Positions 11,550 to 23,111 are shown, counted from the stretch's first letter. The stretch: DNA of 64,000 nt from Apoda limacodes (GCA_946406115.1 OX291558.1:15864205-15928204); one strand, 5' to 3'. Translations and numbers: made by a program. The notes: generated from the sequence alone by a model not told the origin.

Positions 11550-11882
11550 TAAGGCCGCGTGCGCACCGGCCGGTGGCTTACTGAGCGCCTAGAGGTTAGA
11601 TGGTTGCCTGGTGACATGTCCAAACTAGATACATGTCAGGCGACTAGCTAGGCGGTAAGTTTAGCGCTTCGCTAGGTTTCTGGCTGGACGCCTAGTTTAC
11701 TGCCTGGTGTGTATCTAAGTAAACAAATGTCTAGCCACGCGGGCGCAGTGCGTGGCCATAGTGTTTGGGTGTCGCTTGGCGCTAAGCGAGGCGCCCAGCA
11801 AGGCGATAAGCAAGCCACCAAGTACCCATCCTAGTGACTTACCAGGGGTGTATCTAACCTCTAGGCGCTAAGTAAGGCCTTA
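11550..11882. mobile_element. GC-rich MITE with terminal inverted repeats
   Basis: The left side reads TAAGGCC then GCTTACTGAGCGCCTAGAGGTTAGAT. The right side, read in reverse, is TAAGGCCTTACTTAGCGCCTAGAGGTTAGAT. The interior is full of nested GCGCCTAG/CTAGGCG and GCGCTAAGCG-type palindromes, unlike the AT-rich surroundings. No coding capacity; superfamily not assigned. Confidence 0.65.
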
Positions 11883-12506
11883 CAGAACATTGAGATACTT
11901 TATTGTTTTCTTCGTCTTGAAGTCCGAATACCAAAAATTTTCATTTAAACCAAAGATAAGACAATATTTTTCCATCATCAATTAATGCAATCGGACTTTA
12001 AGGAGAAGGATACACGTTTAAGTTAAAAGTTCTGTCTGCTTTAGGGGCTTACAGTTTTTTACCAAGTTTTTATAAACTCGCTTTCTTATTTGTCTATCTA
12101 CTACAAATTTTGCAATAAATTTTTAACAACTTTCCGATGAGCAAACCCGACGATTATGCAATATCCAATAGTTTGTTTCAGGTTTCATTGGACTAAAAAG
12201 TAGAAAATATATTTTCTAGACAAGCGTGGAGTGCATCAAAACTACTATAAAAAAATTTTTTTTAATTTAATTTTTTCTTCGTGGATTTTTGAAGTTTCTC
12301 GATTCTTTTTTAATAAAATAATTTTTATTTCCTTAACAGCAACCATTAAAATTTATTTATTATTAAATTAATTAATTTCTCGTTGATCTCTTTGCTACGC
12401 TGCTTGTCATGCAACCATTTGAATCCATATTTAACCGCTTTCATAAAACAAATATGCTCAAACAAATACAATTATGAGTATGTAATTTTATAAATTTCAT
12501 TCACTC

Positions 12507-12512
12507 TTTATT
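12507..12512 (-). terminator. Candidate poly(A) signal of the two-TM gene
   Basis: AATAAA on the minus strand, about 95 nt after the TAG stop at 12608. The position suits 3'-end formation of the 203-residue gene. Confidence 0.45.
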
Positions 12513-12607
12513 ATAAAAGTTGTCGGTATCCATAATTGTATTGATTTTCAATATTAGAGATAAATATTGTTGTTTCTTCGTCACCTCACCTCACCTGGGA
12601 AAAGTAC

Positions 12608-12701
12608 CTACCAAGGAATAAGACTCTTTAGCCGCAGCAGTATATTAATCCCCACAAATATTGATGTAGCAATTACCACTCCTATTGTGATCTTCATCGC
12701 C
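12608..12701 (-). CDS. Exon 4 (last) of the two-TM protein gene
   Basis: 94 nt after acceptor GGGCTTTCCAG. The first base completes the Gly codon left by exon 3, then 30 codons AMKITIGV to LIPW and a TAG stop. Holds the second hydrophobic segment. Too short for a simple ORF listing; found by phase matching. Confidence 0.68.
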
Positions 12702-15700
12702 CTGGAAAGCCCAATATACAATGTTAATACCTTATTCAAAATTAACTCTCTATATTACCCTTTATTTGCTAACCATAAATGAGAGCTGTTAACTCTTATC
12801 TACAGGTTCCTTCTTTGGACATATGCAGAGAGGATTTTTCTACGAATTTTCGAGATTGATTATAGACGAACATTTTTTGGGTTGAAAAGTCAAGGCTCAC
12901 AGCCAGAAGCCAGAAGTCCGGCAACTTGGACGTCAAGGAAGGCGGTCCTCCAATGTCCTCCACTCACTGCGTTATCCGGACAGCGATGTCTACGCTAATT
13001 TTTTCGTATTCATTCATAGTTTCTACTAGCTGTTGTACTTAACTTACAACAAATTCTTCTTGCTGTAGTAGCTGCACATTGTTAACAAAAACAAAATTAG
13101 TAAACTAATTTACTAAGTTTTGATAGTTTACTAATTTTTTTAACCTATATTGGCTTTTATTTTCAGAAGGGTTACAACTCTAAAAATTTAAACGACTTTG
13201 AGCTAATTTAGGTAGTATTTCAGTTTCAAGGGTAACCAAGAGCATTATAAGTTATACAATATCCTTACTGACCTCATAGCGTCGGTGAGGGCGATTTGGC
13301 CAAAGTCCATCGCGGGTCCATGCCAGTGTGGATTGTGGACTTCACATACGCCTGTTTGACGTACGTATGCGAGTTTTCTAATGATGTTTTACTCCATTTA
13401 AAAGCCAGTAGTGTAAGGCTCGAACCTCCGATAGTCCGAACGCGATGCAGATACCGAAACCACCAGGTCACCAACGAGCTTTAGTAATACAATAGCAAAA
13501 CAAGAGGTATTAAGCAATACAAATTCTATTATGGACATTGCCAGAAAATTTATGAATTTTTTATAACGTGCGAACGAAAAAAACTTGAATTTCTAACGGT
13601 GAAGAATAAATTATTAAAAAATAATCAAGTGAGAATTAACTATTAATATTACATCGATATTAGCTGTAATTTCGAACGAACGAAAGGGCGTGAAAAGTGC
13701 AACAAAAAGTAAGTCAAAAGTCGCTGAATAATGAGAATAGATGAGGAAGCGGTGAAAAGATAATTATAAGCGTGATAAATAGTCAACATTAGCCATATAA
13801 CTGACTGCTAGCTCATCTGTTCGCGAAAACCGAAAGTTCCAGGTTCGATACTTTATAATAACTGTATTATTTGAGTCACTCCGTACAAATAGGTACGTGA
13901 CGCAGATCAGTGGACCTATTCGTGACCGTTTTTTTTTATGGTCTCCTGAGGTTTTAGCACAAGGACTCTTATTTCGGACCCCTTGGAACAGGTCGGTGGT
14001 GGCCTAGTGATCTCGACTTGACATCTGCATCGTCTGAGGAGCGGGTGTTCGAGCCCTGGCAAATATTACTTGGTTTTTTACTTTGATACATATATTGTTT
14101 CGGTCACACTGCTGCTTTAACTTGAAGAAGAAAATCATCGTGAGGAACCCTGCATACGTCGAAAAGTTGTACATGGATTTCACAATCTACATTGGGCCCA
14201 CGTACCTCCTGCGAACGCTTGGGTTGTGAACTAAGCTCCCAGCCAAGGTGTTCTCTAAGGACTACAGTATGGGGTTCCTCAAGAAAGAATTTTATAGATT
14301 TTTGAAGGGTCAGCAACAAGCGAGTGATTCCTCTGGTGTTGCAAGCGTCCATAGGCTACGGTGACCGCTTACCATCAGGCGGACCGCAAGCTTGTTTACC
14401 ACCTTAAAAAAAACGTAAAGTATTATCGCCAAAAATTACCCTCGCCCAAACCTATAACTGTTTTTTTTAATTCTTTTATAAATCATCTCACCCGTCAGCA
14501 TTATGGAAATATATGAGACTTCTGAGCGTTAAGTAAATGAACTGCATGTAACAGAATATAAAATAGTAGATCGCTAAAGCTGTCACCATCACTGCCAGCT
14601 GCACAATCTGAACTAGATCCGTCAGCAAATGGTACGCTCGTCTCCTTACTGACGACTGTATGAAAGTCTGCAACAATTCAACAAGAGTTATTAAGCAAAT
14701 CAATAATTATCTTTATTGAAAGCAAATAAAACTAAGTTGATAGTGTTTTTATAGGATTTTCACAAGTTATATACCTAGCTTGTTTTTATTACCTACAACG
14801 ATGGGCAATATATCTTGGCACTTTTAGTACCTATCGCATAATTTTTAATTTAATTTTTTATCTATCGTTATACATTTAAGTGATTTGAATAAATTATAAA
14901 AACTATTTACGTTACTAAAATTGAACGCTGCTAATTTAGGCGGCGTCCAGTCTGATGGACCCATGACCGGTAGTGGCAGGGTGCAGAAGGCAGAGAACCG
15001 GGAGAAATGGCAGCCATGTAAAGGAGACATACATCCAGCAGGGTTTTTTTTTGATACATTAAAACAAAAACAGTTATACGACTGATGTTATCTGCTGAGT
15101 TTTTTAAAGAATGAATAATTGAATACTTAGTTTATTTGCCAGGCACATTGATGCCTCCTTGAATAGAATAAGTTCAGACATCCCAAATTTGGCAAAACAG
15201 CGTTACAAGGGGGAGGGGGGTCTAAAATTTCGGAAATTTGCGTGACGTATTAAATTGTTTTTTTTTCATAATTCGAATTTATAATATATTGAAAATATAC
15301 TGTCAAAAGGAAAAATTGAAATATTGAATATAAATGGAGTTGTTGTCAAAAACGTCAGAGTCCGAATACCGTCATTAACTTAGGTAGTAGGAGAGCTTGG
15401 GTCGGAGCAATACTTCTTTCACAGTACGTTTGTATATTTTCCAGAGATGATATACTGGAATGATGCTTGGGTGGCCATACAGAGAATTCCAATGAAAGTT
15501 TCAATGCGACAATTTGGCGAATATGTCCGAAGCACCTCAATTCTGGGCTAAAAATTATTGAAATTTCAGCTTTCATTGTTGCTGGTATATTTAATGAAGG
15601 CTTTACTTCAATACTCTATAACTTATGAACGAGCTGGGAATTATTGTTGGCACCTTTTGTAAAGTTTTCGCCGAGAATACCGATGAGGCACGAATAGTGA

Positions 15701-18700
15701 AACAGAATCGAATGAGTCTTTCCGAAATAAAAGCAGCTCGTACAGCTTGAAAACAGCAGCAGCTCGAAGATAATCAGCTTTTTGAGATGGTAGAAAGTAT
15801 ATTGTATGGAACCGCAATGGCCGATTGATCGGTAAGTCTCTTTAACTTATAATTATACCGTATCATAAACTTTAAACAGGTTTATCTCGAAACTGTATTT
15901 TTAAAAACAGCTCGTGCTGTAACTCAAAAGTTATTGACCGATTAGGCTGAAATTTTCAAAGGTCTCTCTTTATAGTGCTATTGGAAGGATGTACCGAAAA
16001 GTTTAAAGATATCGGGTAAATAAATAAATTTTTGTGGTCAAAACTGTTAAAAAATAGCCAAAGACCTTTGATTAAACAACCGATATAAGTTTTAATTTTT
16101 AACTTTTTTATTATTTTATAGGATTATCAGTAATCGAAAAAAAACTTTTTTCTTTCAGATAAATAGAAAAATTGTGGCAGCTGCAGCAGTTTTCAATACC
16201 TCCCAGCAGACACTTATAGGACATATTCTGCATAGCCGCCATTTTGTCAAAAAAAATCACATGTTTTTTTACACTTTAATTATGTATCAAAAAGATGTCA
16301 AAATTAATAAATTATCAAATTATTTTATCACCTTGAAAATAATTTATTAAAGTTGACTGATTTCACCCGATCTAAACATATCTCCCTCCTTAAATGAATG
16401 GCCCCTTAGGGTCCTATCATACAGCAGTCATTGTAAAAACATCATAACATTTTACTACTTCATGAAAATATTTTATTACGCTTATAAAAATCTCCTAGTG
16501 ACTTATAAAGTCCCAGTACATCAATCTTATAATCTTATACCACTTACACCGAATGTATTGGTCGCAGGTTCAAGTCCTGGCTCGAGGTTAATCTTTTGAC
16601 TGCATCTTTGCTATGAAATTAATTATTTTTATTGATGTAATTATAAAAATACTTTACAAATAACACATTTTACTTGCTCAAAACCTAAAACTTTGATGAA
16701 ACGACCACTATTTGCGCAAACATGAGCTGCATGTACTTGTTGTTAACCTAGAGAGATTAATATCAAAATAAGTTAATTAATTCCTGTGCAGTACCCAGTG
16801 TGTCGGTTACCTCATTTAGCTCTAACCTCTTAAATTTAATATTACTTCGAGTGATTAAATTTTCTTATTTTAATTTGTGACTTAATTAAAACTTAACAAT
16901 TGCCTAGTTTCACTAAGGAAACCGACCTTTAGAAATAAACAGATAATCAATATAGGTGTAGGTACTCCATTACAGTAATATGTATCACAGATAGTCTGTT
17001 TTAAAATTCTAGAAAAACATCTGAAGACGTCACTATTTTTAAAAAGAAACTATACAGAAATAATACACTGCATTATGAAGGTAATTTGTTTATCACTGGC
17101 CACTTTTTTTTTATCTACTTGTAACTAAGCAAAGCTTGGCCCATGGTACCGGGCACCAGACAACTAATGAAACTAGTAACATATTTTTTTACATCCAAAA
17201 ACCGAGACTCAAGACAAACACAAAGGTTTATCACATAAATGTTTGTCCTGCCCGGGGATCAAACAGGCAGGAGTACTTCCAACTGAGGTACAAAGGCTAT
17301 CGGCCTCTTAAATAAATAGAAAAAGATCTACGAAACACTAAAACAAATGCCATATTGCGTAAATATCTAAATAGTTAGACAATTCTAGATGTTTTGATGG
17401 GAATGAAATAGTCCGTCACGTTTCCGAGCCGATTCTATCTGCCGTTCACGACCAAGAGACCATTAAAAGTCGTATTTCCTACGCCTTTGTCCAAGCCCTA
17501 GCTATAGTCAGCGTTTTCCTACTCGTCATAAAGTGATATCAGAGTAGAGATGTCTTCAATAGATGCATAAAAGCTTTAGATAGATCTTTGAATTGTTTGT
17601 GATGTCTTTCATATTTGATGTTATTTATTTGTTTGATATAATACTTACAAGACGCTGCCTCATTATTAAAAAAATATGAATAAAAACTCTCGTAGGCACT
17701 CTAATAGGTACACCAATCTCCTATTTAAGGAAGAGATTAAACTCTAAGGGTTTGATTGCCACACAGGAAAAACATTTATATGATAAACATCTGTTTTTGT
17801 TTTGAGTTTGGGTGTTTTTTATGTATTATATGTGTGTATTAACGAAAAAGTATTAATGTATTGTCTGATATCCATAAAACCGCCTTACTTAGTTTGAGAC
17901 CATATAGAGCTGTGTAATATGTCCAAAGAGACCATATAGAGCTGTGTAATATGTCCAAATTATTAATATCTTTACAAAACGCGTAGTAAGGATGTGAAAC
18001 AAGTTGATATATAGATGTTATAAGAGGCTTGGACCACGGCTCGTTATAATAAGGATCTGAATATTTCTGATTTAAAACGCAAATTAAATGCTGCCTCGAG
18101 GTTCAGTAAGAAAGCAACTGCCAGAGCTAAATTCCAATTCATCGGCAAAATAGGTGGGCGACTTACAAGCTATCACTATGGGAGTCGTACTTTTTGGTCG
18201 CTTGCTAAAGCTGCCGATGAGAACTTCTGCAAGTCGTCGTTACCACCACTGCGAAAGTCATTATCATAATCGACGAATCTCACAGCCCATCGTTGAACCG
18301 AGTCAAAAGGACCAAGCTGGAATCCGGGTGCATCCGCCCAGAGATTAGATTACTCCTTATTATAAGTACTCCTTATAGGGCCGGACTTGCAACTTGTAAA
18401 GCAGCAACCTTTGCCCCGATGTGAAGTATTGCTTCGCTCTGTTGAGTACACCAAGTTTTTTGGACGCCCGCTTTGCCTTGTCTACTTGCGGTACTTCAAA
18501 AGGATGTCGGTGTTAACATCTATTGTAATCAATATATGATTTGAAAGCCTTGTCAATCGTGCCACGGGGGAATTTGATGGCAGTACTGTTTTGCGTCGCG
18601 GTTGTGTAAATAAATTAATTGATTTCCGTAGATATCTAATGGGTATTCTTAAATTAAACTTTCTGCAAAAGTTGAGGACAGTCGATTTGGGATCTTAAGT

Positions 18701-21700
18701 TTTTAAACAAAAATACCAGATCAAGCATGCCTCTACGCTTATCGAGTGAAGACATTTTGAAATGGTCTAGCCTTTGAGTGGAAGAAGTTTTTTTTTTGCC
18801 TATGCTGTTAGCAATATGCCACAGAAATCTTTTTTGTACACGTTCCTAACCACCCACCCACACCTAAGCGAATGTGTGGAATAATGTGGTCTCCAAACTA
18901 CTAATGAATGAATGTATATGTGACTGCTATTTTTTATTATTAGAGATATAATCCCTAAGAACGTGTTTTTTGGGTACAGCAATTTATGAAGCAAACGGAT
19001 GGTAGGTAATAAACTTGGTATCCATACTAATATTATAAATGCGAAAGTAACTGTCTGTCTGTCTGTTACCTCTTCACGCTTTAACCGCTGCACCGATTTA
19101 GATAAAATTTGGTATAGAGATAGTTTCAGTCCCAAACAATTCAAAACTTCTCGCGGGAATAATTATAACCGAGCTTAAACAAACTATAGCTTACTATAGC
19201 AAACTTCATTAGCATGAATAAGGAGTTGACGTAGGTATCCCACGCCAAATTTAGTGCGGGTGGAGACGCTGGTAAAATCTATTAACTACCAGTTATCCAA
19301 TTAATATTATGAATGCGAAAGTTGGGATGTTTGGTTGTTTGTTTCTCAATCACGCTTCAACGACTGAATGGATCGAAATGCAACTTGGCACACATAAAAT
19401 ATGTCCTGAGTATATTTTTTGACGTAAACAATATATGTTATAGTTAAAACCTTTGTTAAATGGATTTGCTAATATTATAATAATTTGCTTATTGCAACAG
19501 AAAATAATTATTCTGACACTTTATTTTTGGGCTTTAATTCAAATTGTTAGGTAAACTAAATCATATTCTCTTGATTCTTATTTCATAAAATATATATTAA
19601 TACAACCAAGTGAAACTGCTAATTTCATGGTTCGAAATAAATATGTGCATTCTGTGCCGATAAAAAACCGAGAAAATCGAGATTTTATACGTGCGGTCAC
19701 GTGCTAGCGCCTATCGTTCGTGGCGCTACGTCTTTGCATGCTTCAACAGTGTAATATGTCTGTACACTCTGGTCAAAACAGCAGCTATGGCCTTAATTGT
19801 TCCATTTAATTAGTATTTATAGAAAAATATACACTTTAAGTAAGTTGTACGTTTTTTGCCTCGAATACCTTATTAACAAATATTCCTTTCGCCGGGATTA
19901 AAGTCTTTAAAAGCTTAACTGGAAGGCAATCAATCAGAAAACTGAAAAATTAGCTCGAATAAAAAAAAATATTTCATCAAAAATTGATTTATAGCTTTTA
20001 GTATTGAACCCGCGCTGTCTGTCTTTCCATTTGCCCGACCTTAAGAGGGCCCTATCTTTTAGACCGAAAGTAGGTAGAAGATTAAAATTTCGACATGATT
20101 TGTTATTATGGTGGGTTTTTTTTTTATTTAATCCATCCATACAAGGTACATGTTTTTTTTTGTTTATCCTTTATTGTAAAAACTGTGATACATACATAGA
20201 CATACATACATACATAAACATACATATTAGTGTTAGCTCTATAGTAAAACAAGAAAAAGTAAAAACCGTTCAGGTGCGAGTCGGGCTCGCGCATTCTGTG
20301 GTGGTACCGAACCCTGGATGCGCTAGTCGGTAGTAAACCAAAATAGCATACCCATATCATAATTATTTTTTCTACAGGTAGTGTATGTATACATAATACA
20401 TACACCTATAAACATGTTTAGCAGAAGATTTATATAGACAACCTAATTACTTACAGGAGTTGCAGGTTTATCATTAGTTTGGACGATATTGTCTTTGAAG
20501 ATCTGGGGGAATGGTTCTGCAGGCGTGATCGCGGCGGTTAGTGACATCGACTGAGGCGACTCGTTCGGAACGGGAGCCGGGCGAAACAGTCCGTATGCAT
20601 GATCATACTGGTAAATATGAATTATTAATAAGCTGTGTTTCAAGAAACCTCGGCGGATGAATTACATCGTGGCGTGAAGGAATAGTACCTATATACTCCT
20701 TGGTTTTATCCACTGCGAATATATTCCCGCATTAACTCTTGATTTGCATAACAAAAATGAAGTCAATTAGATGTTTTAAGCAAACAGACTTCCTCTTTTA
20801 TATATTAGTACCTACTCTTATTTTTTATTATACTTTATTGTTATAGTTAATAAATATATTAGTTTCGATTCATGCTGACGATTTCGTCTTTTCCATTTCA
20901 TAAACATGAAGATAAGGTATCGGCTACTATCAAAACCCATGCAAATGTAAGTTACTGTTCAAAAATATATTGTATGATTGGATATAAATAGTTATACTCA
21001 TATATTGATAGTACCTGGAAGACCGAGCTTTGCTCGTTTTTTTTAACAACGCCATCTATTTTCAAGTAGTTTTAGTGTTGCTGTGTCGCTAAAAATAATA
21101 GTACTACTTCTCGCCAATAGATGGATAAAAAAACGTTTTCTAAAAATAAAACTCAGCTCAATCGATTATATATATATATATAGATATATATGTGTGTAAA
21201 CATACATACAAGAATTGCTCGTTTAAAGGTATTAGATATTTTAAGGCAATGAGGGGACAGCGCATTGCACTCTCGCCCCTTAAATTTTTTTGATACTTTT
21301 AAAAATTGCAATCCTTCAAAATCAATTAAAATTTTAATATTATACTGTAGCTGACTCGCATTTTCATACATTTCCCGTGGAAGTAGGCATATGAAGGAAA
21401 AAAACTAAAAGGCTAAAAGTTTCTATTCATCATTATTTACTTTTTTCAAGAGTTGACTTCTCCTTGTTTTAGGTACACTTTTGTGTAATTAGATTTTTTA
21501 TTTTGCAATAAATTACCCTTTATTGTCGTGACCAACATGAAAAGGTTGGCGAGCGCTAACTGTTTTTTTCTCTCGTCGTCACATAGTATGTCTACGCCAA
21601 AAAAAATCTAACAAAACCGTTTATTGTTAAATATACAATTATCGGATATTAGGTTATATAATAATTTTATATTTACCGCGCTATAGACCGGCCTAATACG

Positions 21701-21865
21701 TTTGGGCATTGGCGGCGGTGGTGCAGGAAAGACCTTCAGGATCTGCTTCAGTTTGTCGCTAGTTCGGACACATCCACACTGACGCCGCTGCTGGGTATCA
21801 TCAGGCTTCGCCACTTCAGAGCTAGAGCTCAGACAACGCACCTTCTCAAAGTTCTCAGATTCCAT
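12608..21865 (-). CDS. Four-exon gene for a 203-residue two-pass membrane protein (unrecognised family)
   Basis: Spliced gene read from exons 21677-21865, 20455-20607, 14492-14667 and 12608-12701. All introns have GT donors and AG acceptors. Phases match across every junction (0, 0, then 2+1), giving one frame of 203 codons ending in TAG. Residues 1-114 are hydrophilic: a Cys-containing stretch (QCGCVRTSD), then a proline run (FPAPPPPMPK). Residues about 133-168 and 177-195 are strongly hydrophobic (IVQLAVMVTALAIYYFIF and ITIGVVIATSIFVGINILL) and are predicted membrane helices. An RRR motif precedes the first. The start is the first Met after an in-frame stop upstream of exon 1. No known family is recognised. 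Gene structure is seen in the sequence; membrane location is inferred. Several SINE, LINE and Helitron-like insertions lie in the introns. Confidence 0.72.
13275..13480 (-). repeat. tRNA-headed SINE (family C), minus strand
   Basis: Read on the minus strand: tRNA-like head with GACCTGGTGGTTTCGG (A box region) and GGTTCGAGCC (B box), then a body ending in ATGGACTTTGGCCAAA. The related plus-strand copy follows at 13985. Confidence 0.55.
13985..14195 (+). repeat. tRNA-headed SINE (family C), plus strand
   Basis: Head GGTGGCCTAGTGATCTCGA and GGTGTTCGAGCCC, body with AAAATCATCGTGAGGAA. Cut off at 14195, where a LINE 3' end begins directly. Confidence 0.55.
14196..14413 (+). mobile_element. LINE 3'-end fragment (5'-truncated copy)
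   Basis: Same 3' UTR as the copy at 46300-46520 (CCTGCGAACGCTTGGGTTGT to CAAGCTTGTTTACCACCTTA), followed by an A-run at 14406-14413. A short, strongly 5'-truncated insertion into or next to a SINE. Confidence 0.85.
14492..14667 (-). CDS. Exon 3 of the two-TM protein gene
   Basis: 176 nt, TFIQSSVRRR to FHNAD plus two bases, between acceptor TTGTTGCAG and donor GTGAGA. Carries the first and longer hydrophobic segment. Confidence 0.75.
14925..15045 (+). pseudogene. RTE-type LINE C-terminal scrap
   Basis: Frames give GSGRVQKAENREKWQ and, after a slip, ETYIQQGFF. This resembles the extreme C-terminal end of RTE-clade ORF2 proteins (…WMQKAEDREKW… YVQQW type). Very short, frameshifted, no flanking body. 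Confidence 0.4.
15050..16990. other. Mostly AT-rich intron sequence with decayed repeats
   Basis: Lies in the large second intron of the two-TM gene. Repeat-like pieces at 15860-16100 (CTCGAAACTGTATTTTTAAA, TCAAAAGTTATTGACCGATT) and a tRNA-like B box at 16565-16590. A coding-like scrap at 15625-15828 is listed separately. Confidence 0.45.
15625..15828 (+). pseudogene. Coding-like remnant, probably element-derived
   Basis: 68 codons from ATG to TGA, open except for one in-frame TGA at codon 42. The residues are coding-like and charged: TDEARIVKQNRMSLSEIKAA before the stop, then KQQQLEDNQLFEMVESILYG. Looks like the C-terminal tail of a mobile-element protein, but I cannot assign the family. 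The TGA sits where CGA (Arg) would fit, as expected for CpG decay. Confidence 0.35.
17120..17320 (-). repeat. SINE family A fragment, minus strand
   Basis: Reversed pieces of the SINE A body (AGCAAAGCTTG, CGAGACTCAAGACAAACACA) and of its tRNA-like head (GTCCTGCCCGGGGATCAAAC). Confidence 0.5.
17735..17962 (+). repeat. SINE family A copy with duplicated tail
   Basis: Partial head (GGGTTTGATTGCC), body with TTTGAGTTTGGGTGTTTT, and tail GAGCTGTGTAATATGTCCAAA. The last ~32 bp (GAGACCATATAGAGCTGTGT…) is repeated once in tandem at 17899-17960. Confidence 0.6.
18029..18485. mobile_element. LINE fragments in opposite orientation
   Basis: 18029-18252 matches the plus strand of the endonuclease-RT linker (GAGGCTTGGACCACGGCTCG). 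18268-18485 matches the minus strand of the C-terminal RT region (CACCAAGTTTTTTGGACGCC). A short unrelated insert (about 18335-18376) interrupts the second piece. Neither end carries an A-tail, so this is a rearranged remnant. Confidence 0.8.
18490..18850 (-). pseudogene. Second LINE type, RT C-terminal remnant
   Basis: Minus-strand frames give VQKRFLWHIAN, then LDHFKMSSLDKRRGMLDLVF, then LFKNLRSQIDCPQLLQKV. This is the VQ-RFLR / RR-LLD--FL-K / IDCPELL pattern found at the C-terminal end of Jockey- and I-type LINE ORF2 proteins. Stops and slips follow. Different family from the abundant LINE in this window. Confidence 0.6.
19010..19440 (+). repeat. Two Lep1/Helitron-like repeats in tandem
   Basis: First copy from ATACTAATATTATAAATGCG at 19024 through CTGTCTGTCTGT to GGAGACGCTGGTAAAATC at 19280. 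Second starts AATTAATATTATGAATGCGA at 19298 and fades by 19440. Confidence 0.55.
20035..20335 (+). repeat. GCGAGTCGGACTCGC-family fragment with microsatellite
   Basis: Pieces TTTTAGACCGAAAGTAGGTAGA at 20059 and CAGGTGCGAGTCGGGCTCGC at 20270, separated by an (ACATACAT)n run at 20190-20225. Short open frames here on both strands are not genes. Confidence 0.5.
20455..20607 (-). CDS. Exon 2 of the two-TM protein gene
   Basis: 51 codons, YDHAYGLF to KPATP, between acceptor TTTACCAG and donor GTAAGT; phase 0 on both sides. Proline-rich and soluble. GC-rich codons stand out from the AT-rich intron on each side. Confidence 0.72.
21010..21375 (-). repeat. Interspersed repeat (reverse of 8390-8660) plus (TA)n
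   Basis: Shares TGGAAGACCGAGCTTTGCTC and AACAACGCCATCTATTTTC with the 8.5-kb repeat in reverse. Followed by a (TA)n run and TGCTCGTTTAAAGGTATTAG, which also occurs reversed at 7725-7752. Confidence 0.5.
21677..21865 (-). CDS. Exon 1 of the two-TM protein gene
   Basis: 63 codons, MESENFEK to VYSA, followed by donor GTAAAT. An in-frame TAA lies a few codons upstream of the ATG, so either this is the first coding exon or a weak acceptor lies just before it (CTTTGAG at about 21869). Confidence 0.68.
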
Positions 21866-22369
21866 GAGCTCAAAGCCAAGTTGACTTATTTATTGTAGAA
21901 ATACTTTTTCTGTGTCCTTTTCTTAAATTTTATTTGATCTATCAAAATATTGCGTACATAACACGTGATTTAATAACAAATATTTATGTGGAACATTACG
22001 TTAAGTGCTAAAAAATTTGTTGCTGATGTAGTGCGGTTTTTATCACTTACATAAACAGGTATAGGTACATAGAATAAAATTGACATGTGAATATAAGTAA
22101 AAAAAATATTTTCCTCAAGTATATGACTGATCGGTATTATTATTACGGACGTTTAATTTTGCCTTTTCACATAAAAAAAATTACAAATCATTGACGGAGT
22201 GATAAAAGATGACTGCTTCACTCGAAATGTTTCTATAGTCAATCAAGTGTCACTTTTGGCGTTACGTGACAGATAATTTTTACCACAGATTAAATATCTA
22301 AAATTTAAATTGATTAAAAAAACATACCTTTTACTGATGCTCTGTAAACAGTGATGGGGGCAAAGTAAT

Positions 22370-22935
22370 CCATGCTATAATTATATTATAAATGCAAAAG
22401 TAACTCTGTCTGTCTGTCTGTCTATAACCTCTTCACGCTTAAACCACTGTATGGATTAAAATGAAATTTGGCATAGAGATAGTCTAAGTCTCGGGAAAGG
22501 ATATAGGCTACTTGAAAACGATAAGTGTGAGTCGGTTTTTTTCTTACTTGTGTACGTACACACGTGTGTTTATCATCTGACTCCTTCTAAACGGCTTGAA
22601 CGATAAGGGTGAAATTTCGTCTGAATATTTCAATGGGTTCATGGATGGTTTGAAAACACAATTGAACCCGATAGGTGGCGCTGAAATCGGTGTGTCGTTG
22701 ATCTTCTATTTAACAGCAAGGATAATTTTAATGATATTTTTGTGTAAGTTCGAGTGGGTTCCTGCATAGTTTGAAATCTCAATGGGACCCGGTAGATGGC
22801 GCTGCATTCGATGTGTCATTGATCTTATCCTAAACAGCAGGAGAATTTTAATGATATTTTTTGTGTACGTTCGAGTGAGTCCCTGCATACTTTGATACGA
22901 TTTGACCCGGTCTGGTCCTGCAGTCTGCGTGTCAA
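22370..22935 (+). repeat. Lep1-type repeat with ~115-bp tandem units
   Basis: Starts like the other Lep1-type copies (ATTATATTATAAATGCAAAA, CTGTCTGTCTGTCTG). It then contains about three diverged tandem units of roughly 110-120 bp, each with ...CGGTAGATGGCGCTG...-like, TGTGTC.TTGATCTT and AATTTTAATGATATTTTT parts. Open frame at 22706-22888 is not a gene. Confidence 0.5.
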
Positions 22936-23111
22936 TGATCTTCGCCTAAACCGCAAAGACTAAATGTACGACAATGATTTAAACATTCGCTGCATTAAAT
23001 GCGACTCCATTATTATCACATATCACAACTTCAATCATTGTGAAATTTGTGGCTTAAAAACGACACATTAACCAGCTTAAAACCAAAAGGATTTATAGAA
23101 AGGCTTGTTAC

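Noticed and set aside
15748..15750. In-frame TGA as a selenocysteine codon
   Set aside because: The context suggests a CGA-to-TGA change in a decayed element; no SECIS-like structure or family support.
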